DNA of 57,895 nt from Collinsella aerofaciens. GTDB taxonomy: Bacteria > Actinomycetota > Coriobacteriia > Coriobacteriales > Coriobacteriaceae. Positions 34,813-43,460 of the stretch are shown piece after piece (positions within the stretch are counted from its first letter, which is position 1; each line of letters opens with the position of its first letter). Under the pieces are notes generated by a model. That model saw only the letters and a list, made by a program, of their open reading frames with translations, ran no database searches and was not told the origin of the DNA. The position numbers and the translations under genes are program-made. The stretch covers positions 1 to 57,895 of the forward strand of contig NZ_JADNDZ010000087.1 of assembly GCF_015552075.1 (NCBI RefSeq), read 5' to 3'.

Positions 34813-35652
34813 TTATGCCTCCTCGAGCTCGAGTTGGTTATCGGCGATGTCCTGGGCGGTCGCGCGGTAGAGCTCGTCGATAAAGGCGACCTTAAAGCTT
34901 GCCGGGGCATCGGCGACGGCGGCGGCACGCGTGCCGGCAACGTTGTAGACGGCGGTGCCGCAGACGGCTGCCGTAAACGGGTCGGCGGCGCAGGCGTACA
35001 CGGCCAGCACGCCGCCCTGCGAGCAGCCGCAGCCGGTGATCTTGGACATGAGCGGGCTGCCGCCGTGGGACTTGGCCACGGTCGTGCCGTCGGTAATCAG
35101 GTCGACTTCGCCCGAGACGACCACGGCGCCGCCGGTGTAGCGGGCGAGCGCCACGGCGGCATCGCGGGCGGCGTCGACCGTGTCGGTGGTATCGACGCCG
35201 CGTACGCGGCTCAGATCGGCCGCCTCGCCCTCAAGACCCCACAGGCCGGCGAGCGCAATGATCTCGGAGGCATTGCCGCGCACGATGGCGGGCTTGTACT
35301 GCTTGAGCTCGTTTACCAGCTGGGTGCGCAGGCTACCGATGCCCAGGCCCACCGGATCGAGCACCCAGGGCTTGCCGGCGTCGTGTGCCGCCTTGGCCGC
35401 TCGGGGAATCGTCTGCTCGTAGATGGGGAAGAGCGTGCCCATGTTGAGATAGATGGCGCCGCCGCCGGCAACGAGTGCCTCGCCTTCGTCGGGCAGATAG
35501 ACCATGGCGGCCGATCCGCCCACGGCGAGCTGTGCGTTGGCGACAAAGTCGATCGTCACCGTGTTGGTGATGGAGCCGGCCATCGGATTGGTGGCGCGAA
35601 TCTCCTCCACGGCCTTGACCATATGCTGCTTAAGCTGTTCCGAATCAATCAC
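34813..35652 (-). CDS. thiM: Hydroxyethylthiazole kinase
   Basis: 279-residue ribokinase-like enzyme that phosphorylates the thiazole half of thiamine for salvage. SITNTVTIDFVANAQLAVGGSAAM, LDPVGLGIGSLR and SPLMSKITGCGCSQGG are its hallmarks, the last holding the catalytic cysteine/GCG loop. The start is a GTG at 35652 after AAGGAGG; the open frame continues through the riboswitch. It is the first gene of the riboswitch operon. Thiamine made this way depends on HMP from elsewhere, since no thiD or thiC is in the window. Confidence 0.93.
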   Translation of the reverse strand: MIDSEQLKQHMVKAVEEIRATNPMAGSITNTVTIDFVANAQLAVGGSAAMVYLPDEGEALVAGGGAIYLNMGTLFPIYEQTIPRAAKAAHDAGKPWVLDPVGLGIGSLRTQLVNELKQYKPAIVRGNASEIIALAGLWGLEGEAADLSRVRGVDTTDTVDAARDAAVALARYTGGAVVVSGEVDLITDGTTVAKSHGGSPLMSKITGCGCSQGGVLAVYACAADPFTAAVCGTAVYNVAGTRAAAVADAPASFKVAFIDELYRATAQDIADNQLELEEA

Positions 35653-35673
35653 TGCACATGCCTCCTTGGCATA

Positions 35674-35705
35674 GAAAAGGGGCGCTGTGCATAGACAGCG
35701 CCCCT
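35674..35705 (-). terminator. Riboswitch-controlled intrinsic terminator upstream of thiM
   Basis: On the minus strand AGGGGCGCTGT (35705-35695) pairs with ACAGCGCCCCT (35688-35678) over a six-base loop and runs into TTTTC. It sits between the TPP aptamer and the thiM start, as in transcription-terminating riboswitches. Confidence 0.85.
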
Positions 35706-35718
35706 GTAAAGGCGGCAT

Positions 35719-35807
35719 GCTCCCTACGCCAGCATTAACTGACAGGTTCAAAGGATTGGGCCCCATGCCCTCTCAGCCTTGTGGTTTGCACCGCCGGCAC
35801 TCCCGCA
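35719..35807 (-). promoter_or_regulatory. TPP (THI box) riboswitch
   Basis: On the minus strand the aptamer carries CTGAGAGGG, GAACCTG and a closing GCTGGCGTAGGGAG, the conserved core that binds thiamine pyrophosphate. It is followed by the terminator above and thiM. With TPP bound, transcription would stop before the operon. Confidence 0.93.
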
Positions 35808-35836
35808 TCGAATCTGTTGTTCCCTATACTAGCGCA

Positions 35837-35871
35837 CCTGCCAAAAAGGGACAGGTTTATTTTGGCAGGTC
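35837..35871. repeat. GGGACAGG-loop hairpin, copy 2
   Basis: ACCTGCCAAAA (35837-35847) and TTTTGGCAGGT (35861-35871) are perfect complements around loop AGGGACAGGTTTA. It matches copy 1 at 15287-15323 in arms and loop. A TACAAT box follows at 35875-35880 before the HAD gene. Confidence 0.75.
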
Positions 35872-35907
35872 GTTACAATAGGTAGGACCGATACGAATGG
35901 GGGCCTT

Positions 35908-36816
35908 ATGATTAAACTTGTGCTGACCGATATGGACGATACGCTGATTCCAGCCGGGCATGACGGCGCCAGCGACTACGCCATCGAGGGCATTCATGCC
36001 ATGCAGGCGGCGGGTCTGCACTTTGGCCCGGTTTCGGGTCGCCAGCCGTCCGCGATGGGCTGGATGTTCCGCAATTGCGTCGAGTGCTTCTCGACCGGCG
36101 CGTTCTGCAACGGCCAGGTCATGTTTGTGGACGGCGAGGCGGTGGCCTCGCATGCGACCGACAACGATGCCCTGACGCGTCTGGCCGATTACCTCGAGCA
36201 AGAGACCGACGATACGTATCTGAAGGTCTACAGCCTGGGTGATGACTTTTGGGATAACGATGCCTATTGCGTGACGAACGACCCCGAGCGCGTACGCCGC
36301 GCCATGGAGTCGGGCGGCAACGCGTGGCTCAAGGGCGAAGAGGCCCCGTGCCGTCCTGTTGTCGATGATGCCCCGGTGTTTAAGGCGAATATTTGGAGTG
36401 CCCGTTCACGTGAGGAGCTCGTGGAGCTACGCGAGCGCGTTGCCGCCGAGGTGCCGGAGCTCTCGCTTGTGTTTCCCAACAACCGCGTGCGCCTGTTTGA
36501 CATCCTTCCGGCCGGTTGGGACAAGGGCTGCGCTGCGCTGGAGCTGGCGCGCGCTTTGGGCCTGACGCCCGACGAGGTGGCCGTGTTCGGTGATTCCGAT
36601 AACGATCTGCCCATGATCGATGCCGTTCCCAACTCCGTTGCAGTCGCCAATGCCAACGAGGCTGTCACGGCTGCCGCGCGCTGGCATATCGGCGCTGCGG
36701 CAGACGATGCGGTTGCCGGGGCTCTGCATCAGATTGCCGCCTGTGCCGCGACGGGGGAGATGCCGCCGTTTATGCGTCAGATGGATGCGACGGGTTTCGA
36801 CGTCACGAACGTCTAG
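35908..36816 (+). CDS. HAD-IIB family (Cof-type) phosphatase
   Basis: 302-residue HAD hydrolase with a C2-type cap. Motif I is LTDMDDTL near residues 5-12 (catalytic Asp pair), motif II holds FGPVSGRQ near 40-47, and motif IV reads VFGDSDNDLPMI near 228-239. The cap (about 85-195) is larger than in plain Cof proteins. Likely substrates are sugar phosphates, unknown here. Ten bases separate it from the LysR gene, so they are probably cotranscribed. The RNA lacks a clear strong ribosome binding site. Confidence 0.87.
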   Translation: MIKLVLTDMDDTLIPAGHDGASDYAIEGIHAMQAAGLHFGPVSGRQPSAMGWMFRNCVECFSTGAFCNGQVMFVDGEAVASHATDNDALTRLADYLEQETDDTYLKVYSLGDDFWDNDAYCVTNDPERVRRAMESGGNAWLKGEEAPCRPVVDDAPVFKANIWSARSREELVELRERVAAEVPELSLVFPNNRVRLFDILPAGWDKGCAALELARALGLTPDEVAVFGDSDNDLPMIDAVPNSVAVANANEAVTAAARWHIGAAADDAVAGALHQIAACAATGEMPPFMRQMDATGFDVTNV

Positions 36817-36826
36817 GGAGAAAGCT

Positions 36827-37723
36827 ATGAAGCTTCAGCAGCTCAGGTATGTCGTCAAAGTTGCCGAATGCGGCAGCATCACCGAGGCCTCGCGCCGGCT
36901 TTTTGTGTCGCAGCCTTCGATTACTGCGTCGATCCGCGATCTCGAAAACGAGATGGGTGTGCACATCTTTGAGCGCACCAACAAGGGTGTCATTGTGTCC
37001 GAGGAGGGCGAGACCTTCTTGGGCTACGCGCGCCAGGTGCTCGACCAGGCGGATCTGCTCGAAGGCAAGTACAAGGGCGAGTCCGAGCAGGTGCCGCACT
37101 TTAGTGTGAGCTGCCAGCATTATTCCTTTGCCGTCAACGCGTTTGTCGATGTGATCCGTGAGTTCGATGCCGCGCGCTACGACTTTACCCTGCGCGAGGA
37201 GCAGACTCACGAGATTATCGAGGACGTCGCGCATATGAAAAGCGAACTAGGCATCTTGTACTTGTCCGAGCACAATCGCGAGGTCATCGAGCGCATGCTG
37301 GCGGCCAACGAGCTCGTGTTCGAAGAGCTCTTCTGCGCCACGCCGCACGTTTTTGTGTGCGCCGACCATCCGCTGGCGGGCCGCTCCAGCGTGACGCTCG
37401 AGGACCTGGAGGACTATCCCTTCCTGTCCTACGAGCAGGGCAGCTACAACTCGTTTTACTATTCCGAGGAACTGACCTCGACGTTTGAGCGCCGCAAGAA
37501 CATCCGCGTGCGCGATCGCGCGACGCTGTTCAACCTGGCCATGGGCCTCAACGGCTACACGGTGTGTTCGGGCGTGATCAGCCACGAGCTCAACGGGCCG
37601 GGTATTATCTCCATTCCGCTCGATGTGGACGAGTACATGGAGATCGGCATCATCACGCGCAAAAATACGACGCTCACGCGCTACGGTCGGGCCTATATCG
37701 ACGCGATCCGCCAACATATCTAG
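36827..37723 (+). CDS. LysR family regulator, likely MetR/MtaR-like
   Basis: 298-residue LysR-type regulator. MKLQQLRYVVKVAECGSITE and ASRRLFVSQPSITASIRDLE form the winged helix; the effector domain runs from about 95 to 298. The N-terminus is close to CysB/CmbR-like sulphur amino acid regulators. The gene stands next to a MetE-like gene, and a TATAG-N7-CTATA palindrome lies between them, matching the Met-box reported for MtaR/MetR in streptococci. I infer control of methionine or homocysteine metabolism. It follows the HAD gene by ten bases. Confidence 0.85.
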   Translation: MKLQQLRYVVKVAECGSITEASRRLFVSQPSITASIRDLENEMGVHIFERTNKGVIVSEEGETFLGYARQVLDQADLLEGKYKGESEQVPHFSVSCQHYSFAVNAFVDVIREFDAARYDFTLREEQTHEIIEDVAHMKSELGILYLSEHNREVIERMLAANELVFEELFCATPHVFVCADHPLAGRSSVTLEDLEDYPFLSYEQGSYNSFYYSEELTSTFERRKNIRVRDRATLFNLAMGLNGYTVCSGVISHELNGPGIISIPLDVDEYMEIGIITRKNTTLTRYGRAYIDAIRQHI

Positions 37724-37769
37724 GCTGCTGCGTTCTGCACAGGTCAAATCTCTTTAAGGCAGCCCAAAC

Positions 37770-37792
37770 TGATATAGGAAGCATCTATATCA
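37770..37792 (+). promoter_or_regulatory. Met-box-like LysR operator
   Basis: TGATATAG (37770-37777) and CTATATCA (37785-37792) form a perfect inverted repeat. The inner part, TATAG-N7-CTATA, equals the published MtaR/Met-box spacing and arms, and also fits a T-N11-A LysR box. It stands 87 bases before the MetE-like gene. Confidence 0.7.
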
Positions 37793-37878
37793 AACTGTTA
37801 TAAACATATATTATACGATGGCCATAGGAGCGCTCATACTCTGTCCCAGTAAAGCAACCAATTCAAAGGGAGATATCT

Positions 37879-39012
37879 ATGAGCACTTCGATTCAACCGA
37901 ACGCGCCGTTTCGCGCCGATATCGTCGGCAGTTTTCTTCGTCCTCAGGCCGTGAAGGACGCCCGTGCCGCCTACGCCGCGGGCACGCTTGATGACGACGG
38001 CCTTAAGGCCGTCGAGGACGATGCCATTCGCGATTTGGTGGCAAAGCAGAAGGCCGCCGGCCTGCAGGTCATCACCGATGGTGAGTTTCGCCGCAGCTAC
38101 TGGCACCTCGATTTTATGTGGGGCCTTAACGGCATTGAACGCCGTACCTCGCGTACGGGTTATATGTTCCACGACGAGGAGACCACAGCCGACACCGCCG
38201 TGGTAACCGGCCCCATTAGCGGCGAGAACCATCCGTTCGTCGAACACTTTAAATTTGTCAAGGTGCTCGAGGGGGAGGGCCAGGTCGCGCGGCAAACCAT
38301 TCCGGCGCCGATCCAGACGTTCTCCGAAGTCACGCTCGACCGCTGCGACGGCCAGCAGGAGAGCCTGCGCGCTGTCTATAAGACCGATGAGGAACTTGCC
38401 GACGCCATCGCAGCCGCTTATCGCACGGTGATCGCCGACCTGTACGCAGCAGGCTGCCGCAACATCCAGTTTGATGACTGCACCTGGGGCATCTACTGCG
38501 ACACCGATTTTGTCGCCAAAACCGGCATGAGCCCGGTCGACCTGCAAAAGGTAAGCGAGCTGGGCGTGGCGCTCAACAATGCCGCCATCGCGGACAAGCC
38601 CGACGATCTGGTCATCAACACGCATGTGTGCCGCGGCAACTACCACTCCACCTATGCCTTCGAGGGCGGCTATGACCCCATCGCGCCGTACCTGTTCGCA
38701 AACGAGGATGTCGATGCATTTTACCTGGAGTTCGATACGCCGCGCGCCGGCGGTTTTGAGCCGCTCAAGTACGTTGCCCCGGGCAAGAAGGTCGTGCTGG
38801 GCTTGGTAACCACCAAGGCGGCAGAGCTCGAGAACGAGGATGTTATCGTCGAGCGCATCCGTGAAGCCGCAAAGTACGTGCCGCTCGAGAACCTGTATCT
38901 GTCGCCTCAGTGCGGCTTTGCCAGCTGCGAGATTGGCAACAAGCTGACCGAGGATGAGCAATGGGCAAAGATCGCGCTGGTCAAGCGCATTGCCGAGCGC
39001 GTTTGGAAATAG
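37879..39012 (+). CDS. MetE-like methyltransferase (YxjG/YxjH family)
   Basis: 377-residue protein equal to only the catalytic half of cobalamin-independent methionine synthase. Residues that bind zinc and homocysteine are seen: NTHVCRGNYHS (His, Cys) near 246-256 and SPQCGFASCE near 340-349 (Cys). Family members transfer methyl groups to homocysteine using unusual methyl donors and depend on other proteins in some species. The start is the ATG at 37879 after AAAGGGAGA. The Met-box upstream and the LysR gene suggest regulation by methionine status. Called 5-methyltetrahydropteroyltriglutamate-homocysteine methyltransferase-like. Confidence 0.86.
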   Translation: MSTSIQPNAPFRADIVGSFLRPQAVKDARAAYAAGTLDDDGLKAVEDDAIRDLVAKQKAAGLQVITDGEFRRSYWHLDFMWGLNGIERRTSRTGYMFHDEETTADTAVVTGPISGENHPFVEHFKFVKVLEGEGQVARQTIPAPIQTFSEVTLDRCDGQQESLRAVYKTDEELADAIAAAYRTVIADLYAAGCRNIQFDDCTWGIYCDTDFVAKTGMSPVDLQKVSELGVALNNAAIADKPDDLVINTHVCRGNYHSTYAFEGGYDPIAPYLFANEDVDAFYLEFDTPRAGGFEPLKYVAPGKKVVLGLVTTKAAELENEDVIVERIREAAKYVPLENLYLSPQCGFASCEIGNKLTEDEQWAKIALVKRIAERVWK

Positions 39013-39134
39013 CGCTAGTGTTTGCAGGTGGCGGCGCGTGCGAGGCATAGTGTATCGCGTACAATGGTTCGGATCGTATCGTTCGGGCAGGTTATCCGAT
39101 ATGCCTGATCGCCCTTCCATTCGAAAGGACATCC

Positions 39135-40469
39135 ATGTCCCAGTCCTCGACGCCCGCCGTCAGCGATGCCATCTACGACGCATCGTCGCTCGGCCGCCCG
39201 CGCATGTTTCTGCTCGGCCTACAGCACCTGTTTGCCATGTTTGGCGCCACCGTGCTGGTGCCCGTGCTCACCGGCCTCTCGGTATCGGCAACGCTTTTGT
39301 TTGCCGGCTTGGGCACGCTGCTGTTCCACTTCCTGTCGCGCGGTAAGGTGCCGGCATTTTTGGGCTCATCGTTTGCCTTTATTGCCGGTTATGCCGCAAT
39401 CGCGCCCAACGGCGAGACCGAGCTTTTGCCCTACGCCTGCCTGGGCGTAGCTTGTGCCGGTCTGCTCTATCCGGTGCTGGCGGCGCTCTTCCGCGCGTTT
39501 GGCGCCAAGCGTGTCATGCGTTTCTTTCCGCCGGTGGTGACTGGCCCCATCGTCATTTCCATCGGCTTGATCCTGGCAAGTTCCGCTATTGCTAACTGCC
39601 AGACCAACTGGCTTGTGGCTGTCATTGGCGTTGCCGTTATCGTCATCTGCAACATCTGGGGCCGTGGCATGGTCAAGATCGTGCCGATTTTGCTGGGCGT
39701 TGTGGTGAGCTATGCCGTTGCGGCTGCGCTCGGCGAGGTTGATTTCTCGGGCGTTGCCGCCGCTCCGTGGGTCGGTCTGCCCATCGTGTGGGACAACACC
39801 GTGTTTGCACTCTTTGGGCCGCAGTTCGATAGCGGTCTTGCCACGACGGCCATCATCACCATCATGCCGCTGGCCTTCGCGACCATGATCGAGCATATCG
39901 GCGATATCTCTGCTATCGGTTCGACTTGCGAGTGCAACTACATTGCCGATCCCGGTCTGCATCGCACGCTGCTCGGCGACGGCCTTGCCACGATTCTGGC
40001 TTCGCTCTTTGGCGCTCCGGCCAACACTACGTATGGTGAGAACACCGGCGTGCTCGCCCTGACGCGCGTGTTCGACCCGCGCGTAATTCGAATTGCCGCG
40101 TGTTGCGCCATCGTGCTTTCGTTCTGCCCCAAGTTCGCGGCTGTCATTGCGGCCATGCCGGCGTGTGTGATCGGCGGTGTGTCGCTCGTGCTCTACGGCA
40201 TGATCAGCGCTGTGGGCGTCCGCAACCTCATCGAGAACCAGGTCGATTTCCAGAACAACCGCAACGTGCTGGTTGCCGCGCTGGTGCTCGTGCTTTCGCT
40301 CGGCATCGCGTACAGCACCGCCGGCGCCATCGTGTTGGAGCTCGGCGGCGTGACGATTTCGCTGTCCGGCATTGCCGTGGGCTCACTGGTGGGCATTGTG
40401 CTCAACGCCATCCTGCCGGGTAACGACTTTGAGTTTGATGTCTCCGAGCTTGAGGAGGCTGCTGAGTAG
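39135..40469 (+). CDS. uraA: Uracil-xanthine permease (NCS2 family)
   Basis: 444-residue membrane transporter with about fourteen helices, of the NCS2 family close to UraA/PyrP. LGLQHLFAMFGATVLVPVLTG near residues 28-48 is the signature, IEHIGDISAIGS near 253-264 holds the conserved Glu-His pair, and the C-terminal half contains GENTGVLALTRV. It imports uracil or a related base by proton symport. The start follows AAAGGA. A TACAAT box lies at 39060-39065. A terminator follows. Confidence 0.9.
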   Translation: MSQSSTPAVSDAIYDASSLGRPRMFLLGLQHLFAMFGATVLVPVLTGLSVSATLLFAGLGTLLFHFLSRGKVPAFLGSSFAFIAGYAAIAPNGETELLPYACLGVACAGLLYPVLAALFRAFGAKRVMRFFPPVVTGPIVISIGLILASSAIANCQTNWLVAVIGVAVIVICNIWGRGMVKIVPILLGVVVSYAVAAALGEVDFSGVAAAPWVGLPIVWDNTVFALFGPQFDSGLATTAIITIMPLAFATMIEHIGDISAIGSTCECNYIADPGLHRTLLGDGLATILASLFGAPANTTYGENTGVLALTRVFDPRVIRIAACCAIVLSFCPKFAAVIAAMPACVIGGVSLVLYGMISAVGVRNLIENQVDFQNNRNVLVAALVLVLSLGIAYSTAGAIVLELGGVTISLSGIAVGSLVGIVLNAILPGNDFEFDVSELEEAAE

Positions 40470-40494
40470 CAGCTGCGTTCAGCTAAAACAAGAT

Positions 40495-40532
40495 ATGGTG
40501 CCCATGCGTATATGCGTGTGGGCACCATTTTT
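40495..40532 (+). terminator. Intrinsic terminator after uraA
   Basis: ATGGTGCCCA (40495-40504) pairs with TGGGCACCAT (40519-40528), then five T. It overlaps by two bases the stop region of the convergent esterase gene (40531). Confidence 0.88.
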
Positions 40533-41196
40533 AATGTGTCAGTATCCAGTGGATGCCGCGGGCCATGCGTAAGTCGGTTTGGGCAAAGTGATTGCCGGGG
40601 TTGAGCTCCAGCGTTGTTGGAATGCCGCGCTCGACGAGCAACGCTTCCATCGCGCGTGTGTCGTCGAGTACATGCCGCATCATGCGGTTGGGCGTCTTGG
40701 TTTCCTTTTTGCCGAGTGACAGGTAGACGGCTTGCGGGCTGCCGGCAAAAGGGGCCGTGCTGGCACGGTCGACAAAGTCGGGAAACCATAGCGACCCCGA
40801 TGCGCTCGCGGCGCGGTCAAAGGCGTCGGTTTGCCAGAGGGACCAAAGCGAAAATAGGCCTGCCAGCGAATAACCGGCAATGCCACGCCAAACAGGTGGC
40901 TGTGGGAGCGATGATTCGACTTTTGGGATTATTCGGTTCAGAAGTTCATCGAGAAATTCGGACGCCTGTCCGCCAAAGGGCTCGGCATCGCGCACGGTCC
41001 CGTCGCATTCCCAGGGACTCAGCTCGCGATTCCAATCGAGCCCGCCAATGGTGACGAGGGCGAATGGCGGACAGTCGAGCTCTCGGCAACACTTATAAAC
41101 CTCGCTGCCGTCGCCCACGACCACAGGAAGGTAGATGACAGGCGCGCTTTCCGTATGATTCGAATAAACGGTTATCTGCTTTTGATGCGCTTCCAT
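40531..41196 (-). CDS. Alpha/beta hydrolase, esterase family
   Basis: 221-residue hydrolase of the esterase D/ferric enterobactin esterase-like group. GYSLAGLFSLW near residues 108-118 is the nucleophile elbow with Ser, and NPGNHF near 202-207 provides the catalytic His. No signal peptide is visible, so it is probably cytosolic. Substrate unknown. It converges on uraA, sharing a terminator. It lies 208 bases before the surface protein gene. Confidence 0.8.
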   Translation of the reverse strand: MEAHQKQITVYSNHTESAPVIYLPVVVGDGSEVYKCCRELDCPPFALVTIGGLDWNRELSPWECDGTVRDAEPFGGQASEFLDELLNRIIPKVESSLPQPPVWRGIAGYSLAGLFSLWSLWQTDAFDRAASASGSLWFPDFVDRASTAPFAGSPQAVYLSLGKKETKTPNRMMRHVLDDTRAMEALLVERGIPTTLELNPGNHFAQTDLRMARGIHWILTH

Positions 41197-41309
41197 GACG
41201 GGCTTCTCTCAGCGTTGTGATATCGGCAGCCCCAATTGTCGCACGCTGGCACATACAGGTTGGGCTGCATTAAGAACAATCGCATGCGCACCGCGCGAGT
41301 GCGAACAGG

Positions 41310-41346
41310 AAAACGCCACCGCCGGAGGGGAGCTCGGCGATGGCGT
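41310..41346 (-). terminator. Terminator after surface protein 2
   Basis: ACGCCACCGCCG (41313-41324) and CGGCGATGGCGT (41335-41346) pair with one mismatch; on the minus strand they run into TTTT. It follows the stop of the surface protein (41405) by about 60 bases. Confidence 0.7.
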
Positions 41347-41404
41347 CGTTAAACGGTGCTCGGGCTCGGGGCCTTCGCGGGAGCTGCCATGTGCGCAGAG
41401 GCGT

Positions 41405-43189
41405 CTAAGAACGCTTACGGCTCGCCATGGTGCCTGCGGCGATAGCGGCTGTTCCCGCAAGGACGGTTGCCACGATGGCCGCACCCGAGGTGTCGCCGGT
41501 TGCCGCGAGCACGCCGGTAGTCTTGGCTTTCGTGGTTGAAGCCGCAACGGCCTTGGTCGGCTTTGAGCCCTCAGGCTTGGGGTTCTGCTTGGACTCCGCG
41601 GGCTTGCTTTCTGCGGGCTTGGTCTCGTCGGGCTTGGGGTCTTCCGGCTTGGCTACCTCGGGAGGTGCGATGGTCGTACTTTTGGCGACTGCTTTGATAT
41701 AGAGGGAGTCGACCGTGGCGTCGCCCGTGCCGATGGCTTGGCCTGCCTCGTAGATGCCGTCACGGAGCTTGCGATAGTCAATGACCTTGCCGCCTTCGGA
41801 CGTCTGGATGGCGGCGTTCTCAATCTTGATGGTGCCGATTGTCTTGCCGTCAGCGCTCATGGCACGGGCAAAGATTGCCGCTGTATCTCCTTCGGCCGTT
41901 ACCTTGCTGCGGATGATCGAAATGGCTGCGGGTGTGACGCCCTCGCTGGTCTGGGCGATGATGCCGATGTTCTCGCCTTGGGGTTCGCGCCTCGTCTCGC
42001 CATCTTGGTTTTCGCTGTAGGGGATGGGGCCGTCGCCGTTCTCGACATAGCGGGCTATGGCCTTGACAACGGAGTCGCTGATGTAGATGTGGCCGCCCTT
42101 CTCGTTGGGTCGATCGTTTCTGGTGGAGAATGCAGCCGAAACCTCGCCTTCCGCAAACGCGTCCACGGTGGAGCCGTTCTTGACGACGATGTCGTCCTGG
42201 TAGGTGAAGAGGGCGTTGGCGCCACCGTATCTGCCTTTACTTGCACGGACCGTCACGTTTGCATGATCGAGGGTGATGCCCTTGTGGGCATAGACGCCAT
42301 ATTCAACACCGTTTACGTTGAGGGAGGCGTTTGTGGCTGCGAGGCTGCCCTTGGCCTCGACGGCAGCGTCTTTCTCGGAGCTTGCCTTGACCTGGCTGCC
42401 GTCCGAGATGTTGATATTGCCGCCGCTCCAAAGGGCCTCACCATCGGCTGAGCTTGCCTCGACCGTCCCGCCACCCTTGATGGTGAGGTTCTTGTCGGCT
42501 CCAATACCCTTGTCCTTGGTAGCCCTGGCGGTGACGGCTCCGCTGTCGTCAATCGTGATATTGCCGTTTGCCCTGATGCCATCCGATGCACCCGTGGCGT
42601 TGACGTTGCCCGAACCTTTGATAGCGAGATCACCTCCGGCATTGATGGCATCAAACCCAGTGCTCGTGGCGTTGACGGATCCGGCTCCGTCGATGTTGAT
42701 ATTACCCGTGGAGAGGATAGCGTCCTCAGTAGATGTCACGCTGAGCGTGCCGCCCTCGTCGCCTTGGATATTGAGCTCGGCATTCTCGTTAGTGCCATGA
42801 GAAACGTTGATGCTTTCGATCCATTCGGCAGTGACGATGTTGGTCCCCGAGTAATTCACGTTGAGCTTGCCTGCGGCCTGGATCTCGCCGCCGTTATAGT
42901 TGTTGAGCTTCAAGTCGTCGGCGCCGTCCCACGACCAGGTACCGGCCTCGTCGCTCGCCGCGGTGTTGTACTTGTTGCCGCCGACCTTGACCCATTCCGC
43001 TGCGAGCGAGACGCTCGGCATGAGCAGCGAGCTCACCGTGAGCGCGCACACGGCGCCCACGACGATGCGGCGCGTCACGCGGCGCCAGCTGCCGTGCGCG
43101 AGTCCTATGCGATGGCGAACGTCGGGTTCGGCAACATGGGTTCCGGCGGTAGTGTCATTGCGTTTGGGGGTCGTGAACAAGGCTGCCAT
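41405..43189 (-). CDS. Cell-wall-anchored surface protein, beta-helix type, copy 2
   Basis: 594-residue secreted protein. An extended signal peptide ends near residue 64 (SVSLAAE). Residues 65-490 consist of repeated short beta-strand units of the form GNINIDGAGSVNATS and GNITIDDSGAVTARAT, as in right-handed beta-helix adhesins and carbohydrate-binding proteins. A Pro/Lys/Glu-rich wall-spanning segment follows, then LAATGD, a hydrophobic helix and a RKRS tail. LAxTG is the signal used by class E sortases in Actinobacteria. The ATG at 43189 follows GGGAG. The next gene upstream is a paralogue. Confidence 0.82.
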   Translation of the reverse strand: MAALFTTPKRNDTTAGTHVAEPDVRHRIGLAHGSWRRVTRRIVVGAVCALTVSSLLMPSVSLAAEWVKVGGNKYNTAASDEAGTWSWDGADDLKLNNYNGGEIQAAGKLNVNYSGTNIVTAEWIESINVSHGTNENAELNIQGDEGGTLSVTSTEDAILSTGNINIDGAGSVNATSTGFDAINAGGDLAIKGSGNVNATGASDGIRANGNITIDDSGAVTARATKDKGIGADKNLTIKGGGTVEASSADGEALWSGGNINISDGSQVKASSEKDAAVEAKGSLAATNASLNVNGVEYGVYAHKGITLDHANVTVRASKGRYGGANALFTYQDDIVVKNGSTVDAFAEGEVSAAFSTRNDRPNEKGGHIYISDSVVKAIARYVENGDGPIPYSENQDGETRREPQGENIGIIAQTSEGVTPAAISIIRSKVTAEGDTAAIFARAMSADGKTIGTIKIENAAIQTSEGGKVIDYRKLRDGIYEAGQAIGTGDATVDSLYIKAVAKSTTIAPPEVAKPEDPKPDETKPAESKPAESKQNPKPEGSKPTKAVAASTTKAKTTGVLAATGDTSGAAIVATVLAGTAAIAAGTMASRKRS

Positions 43190-43334
43190 GGTTGCTCCCG
43201 TTCTCATAGGGCCTATACGACTAGATTCAGCGTATCTGCTGGATGTTGCCGGCGGTAGTGCCGTTTGGAGGGCAAAATGGCCAAAATTGGGGAGAAATAG
43301 GCCGCACGCCGGCGCAGGGACCGGCGCTAAAAGA

Positions 43335-43367
43335 AAAGCGCGGGGCCGCATGGCGACTCCGCGCTTT
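43335..43367 (-). terminator. Terminator between the surface protein copies
   Basis: AAAGCGCGG (43335-43343) and CCGCGCTTT (43359-43367) form a stem; on the minus strand T-rich sequence follows. It is the duplicate of the terminator at 45374-45408. Confidence 0.8.
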
Positions 43368-43393
43368 ATTGTTCAGCTTTTGCAGCCTTGCCC

Positions 43394-43438
43394 TTACGCT
43401 ACGAAGAAGTAGACGAGGAAGGCAAGGGCCGCGATCCA
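43394..43438 (-). pseudogene. Remnant of the purine permease 3' end
   Basis: On the minus strand this short stretch still encodes the last 14 residues of the permease at 45435, WIAALAFLVYFFVA and a stop, with synonymous differences (GCG for GCA, TTC for TTT, TAA for TAG). It marks the edge of the duplicated unit described in the findings. Confidence 0.9.
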
Positions 43439-43460
43439 CCCGTCCCGTGCGAAAAAGTGT

